Shown here: positions 16,178-21,944 of the stretch, piece after piece
How the letters are laid out: every line of letters begins with the position of its first letter
Position numbering within the stretch: the stretch's first letter is position 1
Origin: Clostridiales bacterium
GTDB taxonomy: Bacteria > Bacillota > Clostridia > Christensenellales > Pumilibacteraceae
Direction: 5' to 3'
NCBI GenBank assembly: GCA_029066805.1
Contig: JAIEFT010000022.1
Coordinates: 1-37,291, forward strand
Length of the DNA stretch: 37,291 nt
Notes under the pieces: generated by a model
Databases searched by the model: none
Seen by the model: the letters and a program-made list of their open reading frames with translations, nothing else
Told to the model about the DNA's origin: nothing
Position numbers and translations under genes: made by a program

Positions 16178-17818
16178 TTACCGTCCTACAACGCTTAATA
16201 AATCTTTGGGGGCAACGTCTTCAAAACGAGCAAATAAATCTTCTCCCCATTCACGCCAAAGATTATATTGGCTCTGTCCAAACACATTTGTAAACAAACT
16301 CGGTTGTTTGAATACTTTGACTGCGTTATCCCAACCAAACTTATCTACCAAATAATATACGAAAGAGGAATGACGAAAATAATATGTTGTATTATCGTCG
16401 TTCTTTAAATGGTATCCTTCTTTTACCGACCAATATGCTTCCGCATCTTTCCATGCGTGTATATCGTCATTTACGGTTTGTTGCGCTTGTTGGTAGATAT
16501 GCTCAAAATCAAATCCATGTTCCACCGAATAAATAATATCTTCTTGTATTCCGGCATAACCAAACTTACGGTATTCTAACGAATAGGTATATGCCGTATA
16601 TTCTGCAACGCCTTCGCTCAGCCACCGATAAACATAGTAATCGCCATTCAAAAAATAACCGGAAACATGCTCAACGGCGTGTGTAAACTCGTGTGCAAAC
16701 TCTATCAGATTAGAGAGATATATGCGATGGTTAATATAGTCAGTGTAACCGCCTACCTTATCTACATAGTATACGTCCTCGTCAACGAAGTATTGATATT
16801 TGGGTTGCAGATTTTCAAAAGTATAATCAAACGCTCCGAGAATGTTATCTACCGTGACGGACATCTGCTCAAAAAGTTTTTTTTGCGATGGATAAGAAAA
16901 ATCAGACCATTCGATACTAAGCTCACTAATACCACTAGAAAAACCAACTTTATAAGGATTATCGTAATCTTTTTTTATATGCCAAACGCCCCAATCCGTT
17001 TCTATCAATAATGGGGTGGCAACCGTAAAAGGTATATAACGAATTGAATACTGCGCGGGTGCAATCGTTTGCAAAATCCCAAGTGCTTTGAGATATCTGT
17101 TTTTTAAATCGGTAAAAAGATTATTAAAATCTTTAAATGCCGTTCCTGAAATTTCTTCACCAACAGCAAGCAGATTATTTTCAAATAAACTCTCTATATC
17201 GATTCCTTCATCATATAGCCAATTTACAAATGAAACAGCTACTGTTTTCGCATTTTTTACAGTTTCCTTGTCAGAGAAATTAGAAAAAAAGAGCGGCGCT
17301 TCCATATCAAGAAGATACGGCTTTTCGGTTAACAACGATACAACTTTCTTATCTTCCGTTTCAAGAGCTTTGCCGTTTATTTCAGCGCATAAGCGTTCAC
17401 TCACGCCCCATAACAAGCCGTAATTTAATGCCCCACTGCCAAGCGATTGCAATGTAGTATGTAAAAATACCGTAGTATCGTTTGTACCGAGATAAATACG
17501 ACCTCTTTCGTTTTCAGCACGGCTTGAAAACCCCTTACCTATAATATATATCAACGGTATATCGGGCGCCAGCTTACTGAAAGCCACTTCTGCAAAAGAT
17601 ACTATCGCTTGCTTTTCTTTATCCGAATACTGGTCGCTTATGTATAATTTGTTCTCTCCTATAGTAAATTCCTTTCCCGAAAGAGAATAAACAATTTCCG
17701 AATCGGGTTCGGAAAAGCTCAATTCAAAATGTTCATATTTATATGTCAGCGTAGCACAAGCAGACAATACTGAAATGCATAATATTAAAAACGCTAAAAG
17801 TGTAGTATGTTTTTTCAT
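16178..17818 (-). CDS. lipoprotein zinc metallopeptidase (HEXXH, gluzincin-like)
   Basis: This 546-residue protein has a type II signal peptide with lipobox LSAC (Cys about 21), so it should be anchored on the outer face of the membrane. Zinc-peptidase residues are H376-E377-x2-H380 (HEFTH), followed by WLSEGVAEY, whose E402 sits where M1-like gluzincins place the third zinc ligand. The segment before it (YYVDKVGGYTDYINHRIYLS) resembles the edge strand of such domains. Residues 25-370 are not recognised and may bind substrate or the cell wall. It stands alone between a strong promoter and a terminator, inside the AT-rich region. The substrate is unknown; protein or peptide hydrolysis at the cell surface is the likely role. 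Confidence 0.85.
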   Translation of the reverse strand: MKKHTTLLAFLILCISVLSACATLTYKYEHFELSFSEPDSEIVYSLSGKEFTIGENKLYISDQYSDKEKQAIVSFAEVAFSKLAPDIPLIYIIGKGFSSRAENERGRIYLGTNDTTVFLHTTLQSLGSGALNYGLLWGVSERLCAEINGKALETEDKKVVSLLTEKPYLLDMEAPLFFSNFSDKETVKNAKTVAVSFVNWLYDEGIDIESLFENNLLAVGEEISGTAFKDFNNLFTDLKNRYLKALGILQTIAPAQYSIRYIPFTVATPLLIETDWGVWHIKKDYDNPYKVGFSSGISELSIEWSDFSYPSQKKLFEQMSVTVDNILGAFDYTFENLQPKYQYFVDEDVYYVDKVGGYTDYINHRIYLSNLIEFAHEFTHAVEHVSGYFLNGDYYVYRWLSEGVAEYTAYTYSLEYRKFGYAGIQEDIIYSVEHGFDFEHIYQQAQQTVNDDIHAWKDAEAYWSVKEGYHLKNDDNTTYYFRHSSFVYYLVDKFGWDNAVKVFKQPSLFTNVFGQSQYNLWREWGEDLFARFEDVAPKDLLSVVGR

Positions 17819-17849
17819 TTACGCCTCTAAAATATTGCTTATCGTAAAA

Positions 17850-17878
17850 ATTATAACATATCAACACCATAATTGCAA
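17850..17878 (-). promoter_or_regulatory. promoter of the metallopeptidase gene
   Basis: TTGCAA (17878-17873), a 17-base spacer ending in TGT and TATAAT (17855-17850) on the minus strand, with AGAGG five bases before the ATG. Confidence 0.8.
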
Positions 17879-17893
17879 GCGAAAAATACAAAT

Positions 17894-18025
17894 GGCACTA
17901 TGGCGGGCGCTTGATATATAACAAGCGCGCCGCTGCGCGGCGCACTCAAAAAACCTAAATCAAACTTGATTGAAGTTCAATTTAGGCTTAGAGTGATACA
18001 CCGCGACGAACGTAAATTGACACGA
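17894..18025. repeat. composite intergenic repeat E3
   Basis: It contains the block GGCACTATGGCGGGCGCTTG, an ATATATAACAAG link and a GCGC hairpin (to 17943), then an AT-rich terminator hairpin and the tail starting GATACACCGCG (17995). The first two parts match E5 beside the tRNA closely. In tRNA sense the sequence just before the hairpin, GGTGTATCACTCTAAGCC, matches the last bases of tRNA-Arg plus its downstream flank. Confidence 0.75.
17952..17989 (-). terminator. terminator after the AraC-GNAT gene
   Basis: Inverted arms CCTAAATTGAACT and AGTTTGATTTAGG, pairing with one or two mismatches around a short loop, are followed on the minus strand by TTTTTTGAG. The terminator lies about 50 bases after the stop codon, within repeat E3. 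Confidence 0.75.
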
Positions 18026-18041
18026 AAGCAGTCCTTACAAA

Positions 18042-18989
18042 TTATTTATTCAATACATAATAGTCGTAATACTTTGTTCCGTCATGACCGATAAGCGGCT
18101 CTTCAGACTTAGTAAAGCCTAACGCAATCAATGCCGTAATACGCTCCGTAGCGGACATGATTGCCTTTGTTGCTACTATTGCGCAGCCGAACAAATCAAA
18201 CGAAGGCATCGCTATTATTGATAGTATGCTTTGAATTTCAGACGCCTTTTCATAATCGCTACGCAAATCGAGCCTAAGTAGCCCACAGTTTGTAAAAAAG
18301 TCTTTTTCGTCACGACGAAACTCTTCTATTGTGCCTATAACTTCATTTGTTGCTTTATCAATAATAGCAAATCGCACAAACCAGCCGTTTTTATAAGCGT
18401 CCTTCCAGAAAACCAATGCGTCGCGCATACGCTCGGGTGTGGTGTAATGAAAATCGTCACCGTGGCAATTATCGCTGTTAAAAAACGGAACGGCTTTTAT
18501 ATCGCTGTAAACCTTTAATAAATCGTCAGCATCCCCGTCGTCCACCAAACGCAAAATATATCTGTCGTTTTGCAGCGTAGGGCATGTCTTGTAAATATCC
18601 ATAAAATCTCCTGTCAGTGTTTTGTTACACTTAATATCGTAAGGATTAAAAAGCGTTATGGGTTGCGGGCTTATGGCATACTGCTTCGGATTGCACCCGA
18701 ACTCGCGCGCAAAAGCGCGAGTGTATCCGTACGCACTGCCGAACCCCAAATCTAATGCTACGTCCAACACCGTCACCTTCTCGTCGCGCAATCTAAGCGC
18801 CGAGTTGCTTAGCCTCAGCCGCCGAATATAGTCCGACGGCGTTACGCCCAACAGCGAAACAAATATGCGCCTCGCGTACCACGGCGAAAACATAGCGACT
18901 TTTGCTAAATCGTCGAGCGTTATATTCTCCGATAAATGCGCCTTTATGTAGTCCTGCATTCGCTGGACGGCTTCGATTTGTTCCTTCAA
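18042..18989 (-). CDS. AraC-type regulator fused to a GNAT acetyltransferase-like domain
   Basis: The protein has 315 residues. Residues about 5-105 form an AraC/XylS double helix-turn-helix of the short MarA/SoxS type (ENITLDDLAKVAMFSPWYARRIF, then VTVLDVALDLGFGSAYGYTRAF). Residues about 135-315 look like a GNAT N-acetyltransferase domain (YILRLVDDGDADDLLKVY, then RFAIIDKATNEVIGTIEEF, a typical strand pair). Such a fusion could combine gene control with acetylation, or use the GNAT fold as a sensor. The start is a TTG at 18989, six bases after GAGG; no ATG gives a better ribosome site. It is a single gene between two repeat elements. Confidence 0.85.
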   Translation of the reverse strand: MKEQIEAVQRMQDYIKAHLSENITLDDLAKVAMFSPWYARRIFVSLLGVTPSDYIRRLRLSNSALRLRDEKVTVLDVALDLGFGSAYGYTRAFAREFGCNPKQYAISPQPITLFNPYDIKCNKTLTGDFMDIYKTCPTLQNDRYILRLVDDGDADDLLKVYSDIKAVPFFNSDNCHGDDFHYTTPERMRDALVFWKDAYKNGWFVRFAIIDKATNEVIGTIEEFRRDEKDFFTNCGLLRLDLRSDYEKASEIQSILSIIAMPSFDLFGCAIVATKAIMSATERITALIALGFTKSEEPLIGHDGTKYYDYYVLNK

Positions 18990-19013
18990 CGCTTACCTCA
19001 TAAGTGTACATAT

Positions 19014-19044
19014 ATTATATCACGTTAACGTAAAAAAATCTCAA
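19014..19044 (-). promoter_or_regulatory. possible promoter of the AraC-GNAT gene
   Basis: TATAAT (19019-19014) is clear on the minus strand. The best -35, TTGAGA (19044-19039), is 19 bases away, which is longer than ideal. Confidence 0.5.
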
Positions 19045-19171
19045 CTAATTTTGCTTTATTTTGCGCTAATACGATAAGTTTTACAGCTTATAAAAATATG
19101 GAAGCCATATCATAAAATCCGCCGGCGTTTTTTTGATTATATTATAGATAATAAATCGAGCCAATTTAAAT

Positions 19172-19474
19172 GGTACTATGGCGGGTGCAAGATATATAAC
19201 AAGTGCGCCGCTACGCTTGCCGTTTTGCAAGCATAGCGCAAACGACAAGATTGCCCGCGAAAACCGCGGGCGACCTTTGCGCTACGCGCAAGCGGTTAGC
19301 GAACTGCGTGCCGAATGACTTAACTGTTTCTATTATTTTCAAGTCTTTTTGTTGTTTACTATTCGCATTGCCTATCTACGGCACGCTACTCCATTTGCAA
19401 GTATACCAATAGAAATGCCACCGCAATGCAGTGGCATTTCTATTGGTACACCATACTGAACGTAAATTGAACGA
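19172..19474. repeat. composite intergenic repeat E4 (largest copy)
   Basis: It combines all parts of the family: the GGTACTATGGCGGGTGC block (19172), a GC hairpin, ACAAGATTG plus a GC hairpin resembling the tRNA T-arm (19244 onward), the segment shared with E2 (19376-19400), a perfect 18-base inverted repeat (TACCAATAGAAATGCCAC and its complement, about 19403-19446) and the tail GGTACACCATACTGAACGTA (19445 onward). It fills the long gap between the AraC-GNAT gene and its upstream neighbour. No gene is visible in it. Confidence 0.7.
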
Positions 19475-19493
19475 AATATATGTTAGTTTTATT

Positions 19494-19925
19494 TTATAAT
19501 ATCGCCAGCTCTTTATCAGTAAATAATTTAGTTGCTTTTAATATTTTTTTCAAACACTGTTTGAAATTTTCTTTTGCCACGCTTGTTAATGCCTCTTTTG
19601 CATAAATAAAACCTATTACATTCTCAATTTGCTTTCGTATATCATCAATACTGCATTGTTCATAAAAATTTCTGTCCACATTGTATATATAATAACCCGT
19701 AAACACCGTCATTTTATTTATAAAATCTTTATACTCTCTCAAATACAATTGTAGTATGTCCCACATTTCTTTTTTATTAGACAATGTAAGGGCTTTATAT
19801 GCCGTATCGCTTTTTTTACAAGCAGCTCCTGCAATATGGACAGCTTCTGCGGCTTTCTTTATTGAGTCGATGATAATTTCCATTCTCTTATCGTTTGATT
19901 GTTTATCGCTTTTTAAGTATTCCAT
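19494..19925 (-). CDS. hypothetical protein of the XRE/ATPase module
   Basis: This 143-residue protein is AT-rich in its DNA, lysine-rich, and appears all-helical with no signal peptide or membrane segment. I do not recognise a family. GGAG lies eight bases before the ATG. It begins 35 bases after the mini FtsK-like ATPase stop and so forms the third gene of that operon. Its conserved partners would be the best guide to function. Confidence 0.8.
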   Translation of the reverse strand: MEYLKSDKQSNDKRMEIIIDSIKKAAEAVHIAGAACKKSDTAYKALTLSNKKEMWDILQLYLREYKDFINKMTVFTGYYIYNVDRNFYEQCSIDDIRKQIENVIGFIYAKEALTSVAKENFKQCLKKILKATKLFTDKELAIL

Positions 19926-19960
19926 TCTTTTAACTCCATTATTAGACTATTATGTTTGAA

Positions 19961-20476
19961 TTAGAATTTTCTTGTGTCAATATGAATTATCTCGCTTGAA
20001 TTTTTAATCCGAATAATTGCTTCATATTCGGGCACACATATTTTTTTGCCTAAAATTTGTTTTGCGTGTTGCGAATCGCTAACGTGCATACAAATCTTCG
20101 TCGGGAATAATACATCTATTTTATCAAACAATGACTGTTTCATATATTGTGTAGCTAAAATTATGCGAATATTTCTTCGTGCAATATTATACAAATCATA
20201 AATTGCACTATCATTGCTTTTGTGAGGCGGCAACAAGCACTCAAATCCATCTATGATAACTATCTCACCATCATAGACTTCTGGTATATCTGCAAATGTC
20301 GTATATCCTGCATAATCATTTCTTTTAGGATTTACAATACAAATGCCACTTTTGGGCATACTCGATATTAGACGTTGCAATAAATATGTTTTTCCGCTTC
20401 CTGTTGTACCAGATATAAGTATATTTCCAGAATTCTCAAATGTCGTTTTCACGCCACAACCAAAATTTAATTCCAT
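19961..20476 (-). CDS. minimal FtsK/HerA-like P-loop ATPase
   Basis: About 171 residues from the ATG at 20476, which has GGGGTGA as a ribosome site; a GTG nine bases further upstream overlaps the XRE stop and is the alternative. Walker A is ISGTTGSGKTYLLQ and Walker B is EIVIIDGFECL. The following IRIILATQYMKQS and MHVSDSQHAKQILG stretches recall FtsK/SpoIIIE-type DNA pumps, where a related serine-rich segment follows the core. It is far shorter than FtsK or the conjugative coupling ATPases, with no membrane part and no DNA-reading gamma domain. No relaxase or integrase is nearby. It may be a trimmed DNA-handling ATPase of a small mobile or defence module. Confidence 0.75.
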   Translation of the reverse strand: MELNFGCGVKTTFENSGNILISGTTGSGKTYLLQRLISSMPKSGICIVNPKRNDYAGYTTFADIPEVYDGEIVIIDGFECLLPPHKSNDSAIYDLYNIARRNIRIILATQYMKQSLFDKIDVLFPTKICMHVSDSQHAKQILGKKICVPEYEAIIRIKNSSEIIHIDTRKF

Positions 20477-20481
20477 ACTTC

Positions 20482-20919
20482 TCACCCCAAAATTTGTTTA
20501 ATATCAAATCCAAGTTTTGTTGCAACACCACGAATATATCCATAAACTTCCGCACAATACTCGGTCGGTAACACTTTATATAATTTTACAAAATTTACAA
20601 ATCGCTCATCTTGCAAAAGCTCTGAAAATACGGTTGATAAAGTAGACATACAACAATTTGATGTATTTGCTGTTTTGAGTGATGTAGGCTCGTCCGTCAA
20701 GCAAAGCAAGTAGTCAGCTGACACATTAAAAAAGCGGGCAAGGGCAGTTATTGAATCGGCTGACGGATTTGTTTCATAAATAGTTCCGTCCTTGCGTTTT
20801 TTGCCCTTTACCCAAGACTGTATTGTCGCATTAGGCAATCCTACGATTGTTTCTAATTGGTATGCGTTCATTTGACGGTCGTGCATTAGATTTAATATTC
20901 TTCGAGTTGTTTCTGTCAT
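20482..20919 (-). CDS. XRE-type helix-turn-helix regulator
   Basis: The protein has 145 residues. Residues about 5-70 form an XRE (Cro/CI) DNA-binding domain (MNAYQLETIVGLPNATIQSW, then NPSADSITALARFFNVSADYLL). The C-terminal half is a short domain of unknown role. It is the first gene of a three-gene operon; its stop codon overlaps the possible start of the ATPase. A perfect palindrome directly downstream of its -10 box is the obvious self-regulation site. The arrangement of a phage-like repressor ahead of a small ATPase resembles the control cassette of a mobile element. Confidence 0.9.
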   Translation of the reverse strand: MTETTRRILNLMHDRQMNAYQLETIVGLPNATIQSWVKGKKRKDGTIYETNPSADSITALARFFNVSADYLLCLTDEPTSLKTANTSNCCMSTLSTVFSELLQDERFVNFVKLYKVLPTEYCAEVYGYIRGVATKLGFDIKQILG

Positions 20920-20948
20920 TTAATACTCCATTTAATTGACAATTGCCC

Positions 20949-20969
20949 ATATCAAATTGATTTTGATAT
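20949..20969. promoter_or_regulatory. operator of the XRE operon
   Basis: A perfect palindrome with eight-base arms ATATCAAA and TTTGATAT and a five-base centre. It overlaps the -10 box by two bases and covers the likely transcription start. Confidence 0.8.
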
Positions 20970-20996
20970 TATATCACATAATTAAATTTTTTTCAA
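20968..20996 (-). promoter_or_regulatory. promoter of the XRE operon
   Basis: TTGAAA (20996-20991), a 17-base spacer ending in TGA and TATAAT (20973-20968) on the minus strand. Confidence 0.8.
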
Positions 20997-21024
20997 GCGT
21001 ATACTATACGCAAAATATTACTTT

Positions 21025-21124
21025 GGCACTATGGCGGGTGCTTGATATATAACAAGTGCGCCGCTACGCGGCGCAAGCAAAAAGCCTAAACTAAACTTGA
21101 TTATAGTTCAATTTAGGCTTAGAG
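21025..21124. repeat. composite intergenic repeat E5, adjacent to tRNA-Arg
   Basis: It shares the GGCACTATGGCGGGTGCTTG block, ATATATAACAAG and the GCGCCGC/GCGGCGC hairpin (21058-21074) with E3 and E4. It shares its AT-rich terminator hairpin with E3. It runs directly into the 3' end of the tRNA. Confidence 0.8.
21079..21121 (-). terminator. terminator of tRNA-Arg
   Basis: Inverted arms AAGCCTAAA and TTTAGGCTT, extended inward with two mismatches, are followed on the minus strand by TTTTTGC. It begins four bases after the tRNA CCA end. Confidence 0.85.
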
Positions 21125-21201
21125 TGGTACACCCGACAAGATTCGAACTTGCGACCCTCAGAATCGGAATCTGATACTCTATCCAGCTGAGCTACGGGTG
21201 C
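21125..21201 (-). tRNA. tRNA-Arg (anticodon CCG)
   Basis: A 77-base cloverleaf. Acceptor GCACCCG pairs with CGGGTGT (a G-U pair at 1-72). The D-arm is GCTCAGCTGGATAGAGT, the anticodon stem is TCAGA/TCTGA with loop TTCCGAT (anticodon CCG, reading CGG), the T-arm has GTTCGAATC, and CCA is encoded. The sequence resembles known tRNA-Arg(CCG). Parts of its 3' end recur in the intergenic repeats downstream, as expected if the locus has served as an insertion target. Confidence 0.95.
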
Positions 21202-21245
21202 GGATTAATATTTACTTGTGTTATGGTGTTGTCTGGCATTATCGT

Positions 21246-21275
21246 CACCCGACACTGACAGCTGTGCTACGTGCG
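21246..21275 (-). pseudogene. possible tRNA-Arg relic
   Basis: Thirty bases upstream of the tRNA read CACCCGACA, then CAGCTG, then GCTACGTGCG. These match the acceptor/T and D/acceptor ends of the intact tRNA, with the whole middle missing. It could be a collapsed tRNA copy or chance resemblance. Confidence 0.3.
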
Positions 21276-21279
21276 TCGA

Positions 21280-21807
21280 TTATTCCGCGAAATTGGGGAT
21301 TTGGTCTAAGTAGTCCTCATTTATACCGACAAGAGTGTAACCGTACTGACTCTCCGAAAGTAAAACGTTTTCCGACACATTGAGTGTTCTCCACCAGCTT
21401 GTAGACACGTCCTTTTGGTTATCCTTTGCGCCATAGGTCACTTTATCGTAAAAACACGTAACCTGCGTTTTGTTCGCGTTTGAGTAAACATACTTAAAAT
21501 CTATCGTATAATCATCAATCTGCGGAGTTTCATTCTTATACTGATAATAATAATAGCAATAATACTTGCCTGTTCCGTTCTCGCTGAAAATATAGTAACT
21601 ACGCTCTTCAATCGGGGCGTCGCTAAGCCCAGCATAGTATTTCGAATCGAACCGAAGCGTAGGCATCGCTTGAGCGGCATTTGCGGTCGTATCGCCGCCG
21701 TTGCCACCGTTCGGCACGGATAAATCATCGCCGCAACCGACAAGGCAGGTCGCCAAAGCCGTTACGCAAGCTGCCGATAATATAAGCTTTGTCAAGAATT
21801 TTTTCAT
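21280..21807 (-). CDS. small lipoprotein of unknown function
   Basis: This 175-residue protein has a lipoprotein signal peptide (MKKFLTKLILSAACVTALAT, then LVGC lipobox), a short Gly/Asn/Ala-rich linker, and a domain rich in Tyr, Ser and Asp that probably forms beta strands (YYIFSENGTGKYYCYYYY and the following region). It should sit on the outer face of the membrane. No family was recognised. It has a consensus promoter of its own and lies between the amylase terminator and the tRNA. Confidence 0.85.
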   Translation of the reverse strand: MKKFLTKLILSAACVTALATCLVGCGDDLSVPNGGNGGDTTANAAQAMPTLRFDSKYYAGLSDAPIEERSYYIFSENGTGKYYCYYYYQYKNETPQIDDYTIDFKYVYSNANKTQVTCFYDKVTYGAKDNQKDVSTSWWRTLNVSENVLLSESQYGYTLVGINEDYLDQIPNFAE

Positions 21808-21837
21808 AAATTGTTATTCTCCGTTGACTCTACCTAA

Positions 21838-21866
21838 ATTATATCACTTGTATATTTGCGTGTCAA
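21838..21866 (-). promoter_or_regulatory. consensus promoter of the small lipoprotein gene
   Basis: TTGACA (21866-21861), a 17-base spacer ending in TGA and TATAAT (21843-21838) on the minus strand. Both boxes are perfect matches. It may also feed the tRNA, since no terminator is seen between the two genes. Confidence 0.9.
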
Positions 21867-21902
21867 CTTTATGCCGATAGTTTTTCCGCCACATAAAGCA
21901 AA

Positions 21903-21932
21903 ACGCCGTCGGCAAAATAGCCGACGGCGTTA
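21903..21932 (-). terminator. terminator of the amylase-family gene
   Basis: A perfect 12-base stem (AACGCCGTCGGC and its complement) with a six-base loop, followed on the minus strand by TTTTGCTTT. It lies 12 bases after the stop codon. Confidence 0.95.
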
Positions 21933-21944
21933 TCGTTCAATTAA

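Noticed and set aside
18793-19011. 72-codon frame overlapping the start of the AraC-GNAT gene
   Set aside because: It is another frame of the AraC helix-turn-helix region and covers the promoter; the TTG-started AraC frame has the ribosome site and domain matches.
13318-21124. CRISPR array
   Set aside because: Repeats are few, long, composite and kilobases apart with genes between; there are no evenly spaced short repeats or cas genes.
13318-21201. Prophage or complete integrative element
   Set aside because: No integrase, terminase, capsid, relaxase or replication gene is visible; only repeats and cargo-like genes remain.
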